This document shows positions 23,760 to 36,850 of a stretch of DNA of 64,000 bases, piece by piece. This DNA comes from Linyphia triangularis (Eukaryota; Arthropoda; Arachnida; Araneae; Linyphiidae): the NCBI GenBank assembly GCA_963978545.1, contig OZ021727.1, positions 57,424,487-57,488,486 of the forward strand. The letters run 5' to 3'. The first letter of the stretch is position 1. Every line of letters begins with the position of its first letter. The position numbers and the translations under genes were made by a program. Below the pieces are notes generated by a model, which made no database searches, had not been told where the DNA came from, and saw only the letters and a program-made list of their open reading frames with translations.

Positions 23760-24960
23760 ACGAAGTATTCAAATTATGAGCCCCGAAATCGGGCCTTATT
23801 ACCATAATTAACCGACTTCGAACAACGATTGGACTTTCTTTATAGTCTCCTAAACAATGCACTTCTTAAGTAGGTTTAAATACTTGAAAAGCCCCGCAAA
23901 TTATTCACGTCCTATTCCACTTCCATAATAATTTATACGGAAAACTAAAAAACCCGTTGACATGCCACTTATTTAGGGGAACCGGCTATTGGAGATGTCG
24001 TAAGCATATTTAGAATTCGATAATACAATTTCCTTTCAGGGAAAAATTTCGCACGAGGGGGGATGAATATTCAACATCTTAAGCACCCCTTAATAACAAA
24101 ACAAAAGCGGATTCGGGGGGAAAAAAGGAATTCGGGAAATTATAAAAGAAAGGAATGGAATTAAAATAAGAAAAAAAGGTTTCCTACCCTTTGTTTCGCC
24201 ACTTTGACCGCTAAGAACGGTGTAATTGCGTTAGCACGGAAAAGACCATCGCAGCCCTAATCACATTAAACAAATTAGGCGTCTAAAGCAATGCTTGTGG
24301 CGTACCGAATGCTAATGTAGTTCCTCTTCGCGTCGAAATTCGCGTTTTTTCTTTGTCTTTTTTTAACTTTCTTTTCGTTGCTATTCTCTCCAGTTTCGTT
24401 TTTCATTGTTTTTTGACGGGGCTTTTCGCCTGGAGGGCAAAAAGCGTCGAAGATTTCTGGACAGCTAACCCCTGTGTCACACACCGCGAACCAACTCAAT
24501 TATCCCAAACGCATCTTTTTATATATATATATCTGTCTTTTTCTGTCTTTATTGTCATTCTTTTTCTGCCTTGCCTCCGTTGACGCCTCCAATTAAAGAT
24601 TGTTCTCACTTCTTTAGTTTTTTTTTCTCCTCTTAGTTTTTTTTTTGTCGTCCCGTTCTCAACTTTATTATTTCTCCTCTTTTCTCTTTAGTTTTTTGTC
24701 GTCCTCATTCCAAAAGATTTTTTGCGTGTTTTTTTGTTTTTAATTTTCTTCGCCAATCCGTATATCCCTTGACGCTGCACATAAGAACGCCTTCTTTGGA
24801 GTAAATCTTTTTGACACTTGTGGTCGCGAAATGATCTGGAGATTTTATATTTTACTTATTTAAAAAGTAAAGATGGGGTTACTGCTTCTTTGTCTTTGTT
24901 TCTTTTGGCTGTAGAATGTTTCATAAACGTGTCATTTGTTTAGTTTGTTAACGATGCTGG
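23760..24960. other. GC-richer island 19
   Basis: A long block of mixed composition (23760-24500) followed by a T/C-rich stretch and then a G/T-rich segment at about 24820-24970. No gene is recognised. The interval 24960-25390 is AT-rich and empty. Confidence 0.4.
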
Positions 24961-25389
24961 TGCATGTGAATTATTCTCGTAAATAGATGTTAACATGAGT
25001 AGTATAGTATTTTTATGTGCAATTTACTCTTAAAAGTTATATTCCGGAGTTATTTTTCTGTATGCAAATAATAGTTAATTTTTTTGTCCTGAGATCTAAT
25101 TCAAAACAAGATTTATTTCGATACGAATAGATCGTCTAGAAGAAAGCGAATTTTGATAAAGGACCCTATGAATTTTTATGTTAACTAGTTAATCTAAGAA
25201 GATGGATGTGAATTAAATCTTGTTTTCTAAAAAAAATTGTAAATCGTTTCCTGTGTTTTTTTGTTTTTTTTCCCTCCTTTCTTTTCTTTTAACTATTCTG
25301 TATTTTTGTCGTTTTTTGTATTATAAATCATACCTGGTCCGAATAAAAAAAAAATTCGCCACCTGATTAATAAAGATTTTTTTATTATT

Positions 25390-26500
25390 AACTAGCTAAT
25401 TTTTGTTTTGCTATTCGAAAAGGGTCGAGGATGCCCACCTTTTTGTGTTTGTCCTTTCAAATGCGGTTTATCAATCTCGAGCTGTTTCAGAATAGAAGTA
25501 TTTTGTGAGAGAAACATATTATCTAGATTCCATGTATTTCTGTTACAAAAATGCTCATTGCTTGTCTTGTACACGCGTCATGATATCTTACCTGAATACA
25601 CTTCCTATTTGCATTTAATGGGTATGAAATAAACGTGTAGACTTTTATAAAACTTATCGTGTATCATTTCCATTTCATCACTGTTGTGAAAACCTTCTAC
25701 CTACCCATCTGAAAAAGAATCATTTGACATTTTCATGCCCTGCCGCTTTACTCGGATCTCCGAGACTAACACGAACCACGGGGTAAAATCCTCTTAAGGA
25801 TCCTAAAACACCTCTTTGCCCTACCCCCTCCACCTTCTTAAAGAAAACCTCTCCATACCTACATAAACAAAAGTACCCCGGATAAAAACGGGAAAACAAA
25901 CTCCTTTTCCTCCTAGGAGTAGAGGTGTACTTCGTTTATCCCTACGGAAGAGAAAGAGCTATAAAATAAAATAAGAATTTTTTTAAGGGGAAAAATGGGA
26001 GAAGTGTAGGTAAGAGGAATGGGCTTGTTGGTACGCCGATACAAGGTCTATCCATTCGGTTCTTTCAGCATTATCTCGCGTGGTGTGTTGTCGGTTGCCC
26101 CGGGCAACGGGATGCGGAAGATGCAGGAGCATCTTCTTCCCTCCATCAACGCGAGGAGGCGAACTGCCAAAAACAACCACTCTTAATGGATTTCACATTA
26201 GAGGAGAAAACGCCTAGGCCACAAAGCCAATGGACAAATAGAATAGTGCTGAGGACCCCATCTTTCTGTGTCTTTTTTTTTTTTTTTCTCTCTTTCTCTT
26301 AGGCTTCTTTTTTTTTGAGGGGGGTTTGTACGAGTGGCGACTCTGACGGTATCGTCTGTAGAAGTCGGTGTTGAAGGGGGCTTCACTTTTCTTTGGCAGG
26401 TTTGAGAAGGTGTCAGCTGATATGTATCTGTTTGAAATGAAGCGAGAGAGTTAACGGATTGTTGTCTAAATTTGATTTGTTCCTCTTAAAAGTGCACTAT
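25390..26500. other. GC-richer island 20 with skewed flanks
   Basis: The C/A-rich left side spans about 25680-25900. The core at 26000-26240 is GC-rich. The right side, 26300-26480, is G-rich. A T15 run lies near 26273-26287. Frames on both strands have no recognisable domain. The spacer 26500-27050 is AT-rich and empty. Confidence 0.45.
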
Positions 26501-27049
26501 TAAAATGAAACTACTTCCTAGTGATAGTTATAAGTGGCATTTGGTTTTGTAAAATTCATTTAAATTGAAATGTGTTTTGGGTCTCTATTATGTCTATAAA
26601 TATTTAAACGAAAGTCCTATTTTATTTTGATATCTTATTTCCCTTCAATCAATTTTTTAAACTGATTTAGGTAAAATTCTATTTCTATACCATTATCCAT
26701 TCTCTAATTAATCAACTTTGCTCTTGCATCACTGAATGCTTCAAAATGAGGAGAGTTATAAGAAAATACCGTGACAATTCCCATATGCTTGTAAATGTAG
26801 AATGCATTGTAAACCAAAAAAATATCTTATAAATTTCCGCAATTTGTACCATTTAATGTTCCGATAATAAGTTATCAGGGGATTTAATGTAAAGTTTTCT
26901 TAATAAGTTTAAAAAATTTTCAACAATACATTTTAAGTTCCTAAATTCGAAATTTGCACACACTCAAAAATACTATGTATCAAAATTTTCGAACACAATT
27001 CTTTAACTTCATAAATTGAGTATTTTAACAAATCTTTCTCGTATTAAAC

Positions 27050-27640
27050 TTACTTGGGACCCGACCCCTACTTTTGTAGATTCAGAATTTCGAGTACCAA
27101 ACACAAAGCAAAATAGGGTTCCTCTGTTGTTACGTTGATTGGGTAGTAACAGTTGTGGTCCTCTCCTCCCCTGATAGTAGACATATGATTTTCACACCTC
27201 CACTCCTTTTACTTCCACCAAGAAAAGAATGTGTATTTAAGTGCCTCTGTCGTTCTAGCCCTCTCCTTGAAATGGCTAACGGGAAAATCCCCCTCCCCAA
27301 AGAAGAATTATTTATTGTAGGGACCTTTTCTCTCTTGTTTGAATAGTTTTCTTTTAGTGGTATTGGAGAATTTCTCTTCTGCCGGTTTTATGGTTTTCCA
27401 GGAGAGGTTATCGCTCCATTTTGGAGATGGTATTGACGTTTCTTCTCCGGGTATTCTCCGATTTCCAGGATGTGTGGTGTATGAGGCTCCAGGAGATCTT
27501 TTTTGGTGGTGGATGTTTGTCCCCGATAAAAGGAATGGGGTTCCCTCTGATTTGATGAAATGTGAATTCGAAGCGTTTGGCGAGTCGTGGGGCAGTAATC
27601 GTAGTATTGTTCAAGAAATCGTTGTATGATTTTTTTATTT
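27050..27640. other. GC-richer island 21 with strong skew switch
   Basis: C-rich left half (27140-27300) and a strongly G/T-rich right half (27340-27620). The 96-codon plus frame at 27339-27629 and a 105-codon minus frame at 27388-27705 overlap in the G-rich half. Long overlapping frames on both strands are what such skew produces, so I do not call either. The spacer 27640-28240 is AT-rich with T runs. Confidence 0.45.
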
Positions 27641-28651
27641 ATTATTTGTTTGCTCTGAGTTTTTAGAGTAGGATACTGCAATTTTTCTATTTTCTCTTTT
27701 TCCAATTTTAGTGTTATTCTTTCAAGAATTTATGGAATAGATATTGTACTGCAAGTTTTTATTTGTTGTATATTTAAAAAATTTCTTCTTTTGAGATTAT
27801 TGTAGAATTGATTTGATGTTTTTAATTTAAAACTTTTTTTTTTTTTTAATTCAGAAAAGTTGTAACGTTTTTAAAACAAACGAGTTTTAACCTTTATTTT
27901 GTCTGTGATAAAAGTTTTCCCATTGTATGCAGTTTTTCTTGTTTCACAAGTTTTTATTACTCTAATATAATATGCTGTTTTGTGTAGAACTTTCTCCTTT
28001 TTTTCAACCTTTTATTTTTTAAATAATTTTTCAAGCTCAAATACCATTAAGGAACCTAAAAATCACTTCCTTGAATTGAAACCCCTTTTTTTACTTGTAC
28101 ATTTTGATTTAATAAATTCGCCTTTTATACTACATTTTAATCTAAACTTGACCACATTTAAACTTTGTAAAAGTATTTGGCATCACGGCTTCCTTTTTAA
28201 CAGATAATCTAACAAACTTTTCTAATACTCTATCCGTGGAATGAAAAGTTAACGCCATTCCCTACAATTATGGAAACAGTCCATCACCCATCAACACACA
28301 GAAAACTGTGCATTAATCTCCTCGATTTAAAGGAAGGTGGGAGAGAGGGTAAGGGGGGAGCTTTATCCTCCGTAAGAGATCCCCAGCTGTGAATATTTTA
28401 AAGCCGAGCGAAAGGTGGCGAACAAATAATCCCGCCAAGTCGTTAATTCTCGCCTGACGTGACGCGCCAAGGCTTCGCGTGCCGTTCCGATTAATAAGCC
28501 CGGTGGATTTTTAATCGCCGCTCTGAAAAGGATTCTACTTAAAGCTGAATTAACATCTAGATTAAACATCGTATCCGCTGCGATATCCCTCATCTCCATC
28601 TTCTCTCCTTTTGCTCTTGCGCTTCCCTTGCCGCTATTGATCCTTACTTCT

Positions 28652-28669
28652 TGGAATAGAGGGCGCTGC
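28652..28669 (+). promoter_or_regulatory. CTCF-like motif
   Basis: TAGAGGGCGCTGC matches the CTCF core, while the 5' part (GGAA instead of CCAC) does not. It shares AGAGGGCGCTGC exactly with the site at 10424-10442. Confidence 0.27.
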
Positions 28670-28702
28670 TGTGTGGTGCCGCGTGGTTTTGGCGGCGTAA
28701 AA

Positions 28703-28714
28703 TTGGCGCGAAAA
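28703..28714 (-). promoter_or_regulatory. E2F-like site
   Basis: TTGGCGCGAAAA, reading TTTTCGCGCCAA on the minus strand, fits the E2F/DP consensus. An identical 12-mer lies 253 bases to the right. Confidence 0.3.
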
Positions 28715-28955
28715 GGATAGTTCAATAGTGGAATAAAATTGTTTTAATGTGTGTCCTGAGTAAATGTAAGTTCTCGTAATATGTTCAAGCTAATAGAATA
28801 TGAAAATTGTTTGGTTTAATATTAAAATTAATCTTAATTTTTTTTTTAAATGATTTTTGTTACTAATATGTATTCATTACTTGCAAAAGATATTTAAATT
28901 TTTTGTAGTTTCTATTCAACATGCCACGTTGTTTTAAAGCTTTAGTGGTGGAAGC

Positions 28956-28967
28956 TTGGCGCGAAAA
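28956..28967 (-). promoter_or_regulatory. E2F-like site, second copy
   Basis: Identical 12-mer TTGGCGCGAAAA in AT-rich surroundings. The flanking bases differ from the first copy, so this is not a longer duplication. Confidence 0.3.
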
Positions 28968-29179
28968 AATAATGTAAGATAAAGATATTTAAATTTAGTT
29001 TCTCTTCAGCATAGTTTTCTCTCTTTTCTTCTAATTTACAACCATTCTCTATCTGTAGTGAATTTCAAATCCATGCTAATTTTTTGAAAATTTAATTCCT
29101 CATTCATCTATCCATGCTAATTTTTTATTCTAATCAAATATCTATTTTACTAGTTTTTCTCTTTTACTTTTTACAAGAT

Positions 29180-29960
29180 ATTATCTTAATTTCAAGACTC
29201 CAAAGTACCTAACCCATTGAAAGTTGGCGAACTCTATGAGATAGTATTATTCAAATTATTTATCCATACTTCGCTGAAGCCAAATACTTCACCATTATCT
29301 GAACTTAAAATTATTCCGTCGTATCACTCGAAAATAATGGGTTCTCCCTCCATTCAAACTTCGAACGCTATTAATTACCAAACGGGCTGCATATTTATGA
29401 GAATATGCTAATTAAAACCACCAAATGATAAGGGTTTTGTTCTTCACTTCCTTGCCTGCCTTCTGGGAAAATTCTAATTCCTCCCTCATTGTTTTTGAAA
29501 TAGTGGGTTTGAAGCCTCCAAGGGCCTTTGGGTTGCATATTGTGCATGATAGCAGCTCTTCGACACTTCAAAATCACAGGCACTCACGGGGATTTTTTTT
29601 TTATTGGCCATTTTTTTCATCTCCTAAAACTTATGAAAAAGATTGTAAACTAAGAGGGGAAGGAATTTTTTTGCATTTTATAAACAATATACTGTTGTAA
29701 AAAAAAAAGGGGGGGGGACCTGCTTTTTTTTCCCTGCTATCTTCTGCTGGAAAATAAAGAAGATGTACTTGATTGCTTCTTTGTACCTTCATCAAGTGCT
29801 TAGAAACAATAGAACTTTCCTATAATAGGCTGTGTTTTACGCCTGGCAGCGATGGAATTTTAAATGGCTGTCAAGTGGTTTTGAACTTGTATGTAATGGA
29901 GGAGAAAGATTTCGACTTTGAAGATTGAATTTCGGACAAATTGAAAGCAACACTATTTGT
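29180..29960. other. GC-richer island 23
   Basis: C/A-rich left part (29190-29360), mixed centre, a G run near 29709, and a G/T-rich right part (29820-29950). No gene is recognised. The spacer 29960-30620 is AT-rich and empty. Confidence 0.4.
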
Positions 29961-30619
29961 CAGTACATTTTAAGATCATAACTTTTAACTGGGTGTTAAG
30001 CTATAGGTGCTTTTTTTTAGAAAAATGCTACACCTTTTTTAAATGCTAAAATTAGAAATGTGATTTTGTCAGTTTCTTAATGATTTTAGATTGAGCATCA
30101 ACAAAAAGGATGGAACTCGTAATAATTTTAGCATTTTGTTATAAAAATAGTGATTTGGGCTTTTTTCTAAAAAAAATTGTATTCGAGCATAAACACTCTT
30201 TCAAGTGTAAGTAATTATTGAAGGTTTACCATTATGCGAGTTAAATAAGTTAGACATTAATATCTATGCATTTTCTTGGAGATATACCTGTTGGGACTTT
30301 CATGGTTAAATTCATTCACTTTTAAATAATTATTGTTGTACAATTGTGTGTTTTTAACCTTTTTGTATTCTGTAATTAAACTAGGGTAACATTTGCACTT
30401 AGTGTTTTGAAAATATTTCATTATTTTTATACCTAGTTCAAAGATTTCAAAATTGCCATCCCATTATATTAGAATAGAAGTAATTTAAAATCAGTTTTGA
30501 ATTTGTACCATTCATTCAACCAAAGCATCGTTTTAATTATAATAAACTCTAGTTAGTACTTTGCGTTTTACTAACTATATTAGAAAGCATACTATCGCGT
30601 TTTGTCACCTTTGGCACTA

Positions 30620-31400
30620 GATTACCTGTAACTGTGTGTCGAAAATGGCAACTAATGAACATAAATTGTCGCTAATGCAGGTTCAATAACAATAACCATT
30701 CGGTTTTCCGATCGCAAATCGTCGCATTCCGCAATCAACCCCCTTCTCCAAAAATACGTTTTTTGAGATCACCTTGTCGTTAAGGATATTCTCACCCCTT
30801 CCCCAAACCTCCTTGCCAGAAAAGAATAAAATCGTGCGACGGGATTACGCATAAAAAAAAAACGAGCAGAAAAGGAATACGAAATGGTCCATACCCGTTT
30901 AGTTAATGCATTTCGGAATGATTCAAGATTTCGGCTGCCATTTAACATAAATCAAATTGCAGCGGCTCGTGGGAAAGAGATAACTAGGGGGTGCTCCACC
31001 CCTAAATCGTCAAACGATTTCGACAGAGAAGTCGAAGATGGATATTTCATGGCTGGCACCATTGATTGCTCAATGAGGCGATGTATCCTGCATGGTTAGA
31101 AGTGTATTAAATAGTTATTAGGAGGCGTGCTCCTTTTATGACGTGTGTCTTTGCCCCCCTCTGGACTTCTGTGATATTAATGGTCACTTATTTCTCTAAT
31201 TGTAGGTGAGGACTTTTTATCGCGTCAAGAACTGATCTGTTTCACTTTTAGGGTTCTTTTGATTTTTTTCTAGCTTTTCGCTTTTTGGGAGGTTGACAAG
31301 GGGATTAATGGTCTCTGATTTTGTTGCGTTGGAGGGAAGTTGTGGAACTCTGTTGGAAATGTGCTATATGAGAGATAGGAGTTTGCCGGAAATGTACCTT
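30620..31400. other. GC-richer island 24 with skewed flanks
   Basis: C/A-rich left part (30640-30800), GC-richer core (30880-31160) and strongly G/T-rich right flank (31260-31400). TTTCTCTAATTGTAG|GTGAGG at about 31191-31211 is a weaker acceptor-donor junction. The 71-codon plus frame is unrecognised. The spacer 31400-31880 is AT-rich. Confidence 0.45.
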
Positions 31401-31879
31401 TAAATGTAAAATAATGGTACTGTTTCTGCAAATTGGTGTTGTTATCCTGTTGACTTATAGCTTGCGTCCTTCCAAAGAATTGAATACATTTTTAAATTCG
31501 CTGTAAATGTTTTGCAATTTTTATACTTCGTTTGACATAATGTAACTTCAGTATTTGGTTTCTTAACCCTTTTTGATCAAGTGATCGTTTTAGTGTCCTT
31601 TTAAATTCTAAAATAATTGCTTAGATTGGTAATTCAGTTAGCTTTAATAACTATGCAATTTGTTTTTCTATTTACATTAATCACTTGGACGGGAAAGGGG
31701 AGATAACTATTTGTTTAGGTTCAAAATATCTTTATAATCAACTATAAAACAAAACACGCAAAAGCCACAATTTTTTATAGACCTATCTTTCAAAGTTTCA
31801 ATGGTTTTAATAAGATTAAAATAACAGCCGTTACCTTGCACTTTCCAAAACGAAATCTCTCCGTCTAACCCCAGACACG

Positions 31880-32520
31880 CATTTTCCTTATACGACATAC
31901 AACCGAATTGAACTCACCCATCCTCTAACACACAGTGGAAGAGGGACAAAACGGCCTTTCGCCAAACCATCACGGGGGTTGTTACGGCCAAACACAATAT
32001 CCCATATCCTAAGCCCCGGATATAAGATAAATATCTATTTTCACCGTGCCGTATTCCCTGGCACGGAGATGAGGGGAGGATGTAACCATAGCAACGGACT
32101 AACAGGATCTATCCACCAACCCCCCACAGGAGTTGAGGGGTAGGGGTGCTGCTGCATCCCCGTGTCTTCCCGCGCGTGAAATTGCTGGACTGCAGCCTTC
32201 GCTTGCCTAATGGATTCGTCATATTTTTCATTAGGGACACCCCCACCCCCTTTAGATATTTTAACTGTGAAGCCCCTGTCGCGTTCACGTGACCTCTGAC
32301 CAACGACGTCATGTCCTTTTTCTCCATCCTCCCCCTGCTTTTCTTGCTGGTTGGGTAATCTGAGTGGATGGCCCGATGAAATATTGTTGTCGTGCTGAGG
32401 AGTTTTGAAAGAAGAGTGCTGCATGCTTCGTTGAAATACCTTTTAAAATTGCAGAGAGTCTTGTGATGTATTGTTAGGGCACTGGAGTGGGTAGGGGATA
32501 AGTTATAGATCGGACAATGA
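31880..32520. other. GC-richer island 25 with skewed flanks
   Basis: C/A-rich left part (31890-32030), GC-rich core (32040-32340) with an E-box at 32286-32294, and G-rich right flank (32400-32515). Minus frames of 127 and 72 codons overlap and are unrecognised. The spacer 32520-33160 is AT-rich and empty. Confidence 0.5.
32286..32294 (+). promoter_or_regulatory. E-box CACGTGACC
   Basis: Exact copy of the recurrent 9-mer, preceded by T, in a GC island. Confidence 0.35.
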
Positions 32521-33159
32521 TTTTTTTTTACATAGATAAAGGATTATTTTTTTATTGATGCATTAAGAAGAAGAATCTAATGAAATTTAAACCAGGTCAT
32601 TTGCAATGGTCATTGGAAAGGAATAAGTTATTCTCAATTTTGTTTGGGATATCATTTTACTACTAAGAATTGATTTCAAAACAATTGCGGAGTGCATTGT
32701 GACTGCAGTTAGATTACAGTAATTTATTTAATGTTTTTGTTACATACATTAATATTTAATGTATTTGTTAAATACATTCGAAAATATTGGTTCTTTATTA
32801 AATTAAGTCTAAATGTGCTTTGAAATTAGATTTTATACTTAAATTATCGTGGCCAATCATCTTAACGTCAATTTTATACTTCGTTTATTTTATATATTAA
32901 GTATTTAAATTACAGCAATAAATTCTTGGTAAAATTGATAAAATATTTGCCTATTTTCAAAAGTAAAAAAGAAAAACCTTCTAACTGAATATTGGAAGTT
33001 ATACACTATAAGTTACTCGTATTAATATCTGCTCGAAACACTTTCTTAGTTGTGTATTATATAAACGAAAAGCAATATTTCCTATGTATCCTATTCAGTG
33101 GTATTCAACCTATTTATTCATTACAGTCGTTCTTTCCTTTCTGTTACTCTAAAAACAAC

Positions 33160-33710
33160 TTTTCTCAATACAACACACTTGAAACCTTCAAACTGAAATC
33201 TCTATTTTAACCAATAACTCCAAAAACCATCTTCCGATCACAGCACATTCAGAATCCATCCCTTTCAAGGAGCAAATAGAAAAAGAAGAAGAAAAAAAAA
33301 AAACACTGAGACGAAAGAAACCAATTCCAAAGACATAAAAATGACGAGCTTTTAGATCCGCGGCATCCTCTTAACCGCAAACGACATTGATAAACTGTGA
33401 AATGCCCCCTCGTCTCCCTTGAAGCAGGGTGTCCCTAAAAGTGGCCATCATGTATCATTTGGAGTATTACTGGACGTCTTTTAGCCGCTCTCTCAGAACC
33501 TCGTAAAACGAGCCGCCGCGGACTCGTAAAATACGAATGGCCCAATAACGAGGGAGCTATCTCCCTTGTCCCATTATGGAGGGGTTTTGTATGGACACCC
33601 TGGTCGACCAGGATGTTATTGGGTTTCCTGGAAGGTGGACGGGGAACGAGATATATTTTGTTTCTATTAAATTGAATCTGTGTTTTTCATCGGAGGTATC
33701 CCGAGTTATC
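33160..33710. other. GC-richer island 26, clear skew switch
   Basis: Hand count for 33181-33240: 17 C, 3 G, 24 A, 16 T. The core is at 33340-33610, and the right flank, 33610-33660, is G-rich. No gene is seen. The spacer 33710-34180 is AT-rich. Confidence 0.5.
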
Positions 33711-34179
33711 AACTTTTAATATTACCTATGTTCACCAAAGATCAAGAAGTTAAGACTACCATTTTGTTTTGATTTTTGTGTTCCCACAACCTTAATACTA
33801 TTTATTGATTTATTATCTGCTTGAAATTCTGAATTGCGCTGTAATGGTGTTTCATGGGGGCATAGCTCTTGTGAAGTTTAAGAAAAGTATAATGTGGTCA
33901 ACTAGCTAAATTAAAAAAAATATTTCAAGTCATGGATCACTAAATCACTAAGAAATCATTTGAAGCAAAATTTCGTAACTTGTTCAAAATCACCTGAAAG
34001 TGAATATAGCTGGTGAGTAATAGAAGACCGTATCTATTTCAATGTTAAAGTGTTACTGTACATATTGTTGATAGTTCTTGGTTTCCTTAACCAATTAAAT
34101 TAAACCAATGGCTTACATAGATAGTTGTATTCATTGATTTATTTCGTATTGACATTCCTAAATTTTGACGATTGAATTA

Positions 34180-34330
34180 CTTTGTGGTTCTTCTACCATC
34201 AACATGAGTAATGGGTTCACTTCTCCCACCGCAAACCCGTTACACTGTGCGATTACTTTTGAAAAGGAGAAAACAACTTCCAGTGCTACTATGGGCTTTC
34301 TGCTTAGACTTCTTAGATGATTAGATGTTG
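34180..34330. other. Small GC-richer patch
   Basis: A short C-containing patch between AT-rich spacers. Nothing is recognised in it or in 34330-34680. Confidence 0.3.
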
Positions 34331-34679
34331 AATATATTAAATTGTAATACTATATTATTTAGTATATTGGGCTTTATATTATGTTTTCCCGCAAAATATG
34401 TTCTTTATTTAAAATTCTGCGGTAACAGATATTTTTTTGATGAATTGCATATTTGATTATTTTTTTTTTTACTATTTTATCGAAATAAATCTTAAGATAA
34501 GGTTAGAATACATATTTTCGACCATTTTTATCCTTATCATAATTCCATAAACTATTTGATTTTGGCTAAAATGAAAACAGTCATTTATTAAAAGTGAATT
34601 TCAATTTAACATATAAAGCGATATTAATTTTATGTGTTTAATTTCTGTGATTCATTTGATTTATTCTCAAATATCCCTA

Positions 34680-35690
34680 CACGATTAATTTGATCTTCAC
34701 TTGCCAGTTTTATATAAATATTTATAACATAGCTTTTCAGGTTCTCGTATTTGATTCCTTACCAATAATTGTGTATAAAAGAATTCCGAACTTATCCCAC
34801 ATATTTCTTAGTCTAAAAATAAAAGGAGTGACTTATATACAGTTGCGTTTATCCCCAACTTTTTCAGATAACATTCCTTTCCCCCTTCTTCCATCAGCAT
34901 TCTGCGTATCATCCCCATCCCAGAAAGAAACTCCTCCCCATCCTCTCTTATTCTCCGTTACCATACAAGATACCCCAAAAGAAAGAAAACAAGCAAAACT
35001 GAAAATATGAAAGACTTTCTTTCCTCCACACAAAAACTCTACCCTCGGATAAACAGCCGCGTATATCGACGTCTTCAGGGCACCAGTTGGCATAATATTT
35101 CTATTTAGGAACAAAGAGAAGTGGGGGATTTCTCGAAACGTATGTGACAGGGCCGAATATTTCGAAGGCTGTAAATAACACTAGGAATGGTAAGAGAAAG
35201 GGGGAGATTTGTTCCAGGGCCCATTCCAGATTGGAAGAGGAGATTTAATCAACTCGAATGGACCACTCCAATGATGCAAAGGGTACGTTATGTGGTCAGT
35301 TGAATGCCCGGGTGTTTTTTTGTTTTTTTTAAGAGGGGCATTTACGTAGGGACTTTTACAATCCATTTCCCTTTTGCATTTCGTCGGGAGTGGTTTCGTG
35401 TTCATATTTCCTTTTGTGAGTGACGTCTTGTCTGTCGTCGTCATTCATATCTTGTAGGTTATGGATCGTTGTCCGTTTGGGAATGGGGCGATATCTGTCT
35501 GGCGGGAATGGCCATTTGCATTATGCAATCGGTGCTTGACGTACGGTTGGATGGTGACTTAGGGCTGTTTGTGTCGTCGTATAGGAGAGTCATGCGCAGT
35601 TTTGTAAATATCTTGATTTTGAAGTGATTTGTTGTGTTCGGAATGTATTTATGACCGATTGAAGGTTTCTAGTCTTTTGGTTTTATAGTG
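34680..35690. other. GC-richer island 28 with skewed flanks
   Basis: C/A/T-rich left half (34840-35050) and a G/T-rich right half (35380-35660). The 106-codon plus frame and the 93- and 87-codon minus frames follow the skew and have no recognisable domain. The segment 35496-35517 is nearly repeated at 42604-42625. Confidence 0.45.
35501..35517 (+). promoter_or_regulatory. Shared motif GGCGGGAAYGGCCATTT, copy 1
   Basis: Seventeen bases, differing at one position from 42609-42625. The motif combines an E2F-like GGCGGGAA with a YY1/Pho-like GGCCATTT. The similarity extends 5 bases further left with one more mismatch. Confidence 0.35.
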
Positions 35691-35892
35691 ATTGCTTCTC
35701 TTCACTTCTTATTATTGCGATGCAAAATATAGTTTTAACATAACATTCTTAAAAGTTATTTTCGATGTTTTATGTAAAGCGTGTTGGATGTACAAAGAGC
35801 TATTTGGAAAGTGTCTGATATTAACTCTTTATATTTTTATACTAAAAGATCGATTTTATTGTTAGTTTTTTTTTTCGAACTTAGAATTTACG

Positions 35893-35895
<3 letters not shown>

Positions 35896-35958
<63 letters not shown>
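35896..35958 (+). repeat. (TA)n microsatellite, 63 bp
   Basis: Uninterrupted alternating A and T, about 31 dinucleotide units. The surrounding 35690-36180 is AT-rich and holds nothing else. Confidence 0.97.
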
Positions 35959-35963
<5 letters not shown>

Positions 35964-36179
35964 AGTCAGGGAGGAGATATACTGGCATTTTATTATTAAA
36001 ATTTTATATGAATTTTCATTCCTTAAGTAGCTTAATTTCTTAATCTAGTTTAAAATATGCTTAAAAATAGCAATTTCTTTTTGTCGTTATTTAAATTTGA
36101 AATGTTGATTAACAAATCTTATTGGAACAGATCTTGCCCTTCAATACTACAATATAGCCTTTGACTATTTCAACTGTAA

Positions 36180-36850
36180 CATGTATTTCTTTCCTCTTGA
36201 ACAATGCCATTCATTGATTCAAAAATATCCAGGTTACATTCATTCAAGCCTGTCCTTCTCCCTGCATGTGAACTATCCCTGGCACTTTTGTATTAAAACT
36301 TTTCTAGAAAAAAGTCGGCTCTAAAACACAAAGCAAGGAGGGGTGAACGATACCATCCCTGTCACACGCCCGACAAGAAAAAAACAAAGGAGAGGAATCT
36401 GAATTTCACGGCTTATCAGATAATTTGGGCAATATATTCAGTTGCCTCGATGAATCGAATGGAGCTGTGACTAATCCCGTCCAACTCTCCCCTGAGTGAT
36501 GACTCAGGTACCCCCACGTGACCCGTCGTGTTACACATGCACACCCCTCTCTTTTTTTCCCCATCCATCGCTCACTCCCCTTGTTCCTTGTTCGTCTTCT
36601 GTATCTCTCTCTAAATTTGCATGCTAGTCCCCTCTGTATCTGTGCTGTAGGATGAAGTCGACGTTTGGAGTGTTTCTGTAGATTGGGTTTTGGGTTTGCT
36701 GTTATGTCAGTGAAACGTTGTTTGGTTTATTGGATCAGGTTTGAGGTAAATGTGGAGGAGATTGGTTTGTTTTGAGAAGTGATGTCGTGTTTTTTCTTTT
36801 TGTTTGTGAGGCTGACAGTCCTATCAGTTTGTAATTAACTGTAAGAGTTT
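36180..36850. other. GC-richer island 29, textbook skew switch
   Basis: Hand counts: 36241-36300 has 18 C and 8 G, while 36661-36720 has 20 G and 5 C, with 26 T against 9 A. The core holds an E-box at 36515-36523. The spacer 36850-37360 is AT-rich with a G12 run at 36950-36961. Confidence 0.55.
36515..36523 (+). promoter_or_regulatory. E-box CACGTGACC
   Basis: Exact copy of the recurrent 9-mer in a GC island, here preceded by C. Confidence 0.35.

Larger units (their letters stand above)
28240..28760. other. GC-richer island 22
   Basis: A CpG-containing core with a CTCF-like site and an E2F-like site. A 120-codon minus frame fills it (28363-28725). It is one of the longer frames in the window but has no domain or signal that I recognise. 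Coding function is possible but unsupported. The sequence 28760-29180 is AT-rich apart from a second E2F-like site. Confidence 0.4.

Noticed and set aside
27339..27705. Overlapping 96-codon plus and 105-codon minus frames
   Set aside because: Mutually overlapping frames on opposite strands in a skewed segment, with no domain on either.
28363..28725. 120-codon minus-strand frame in island 22
   Set aside because: It has a more balanced amino-acid make-up than most, but shows no family motif, and CpG-rich islands produce such frames by chance. Transcript evidence would be needed.
35781..35999. 72-codon plus frame through the (TA)n repeat
   Set aside because: Half of it is an alternating I-Y stretch made by the microsatellite.
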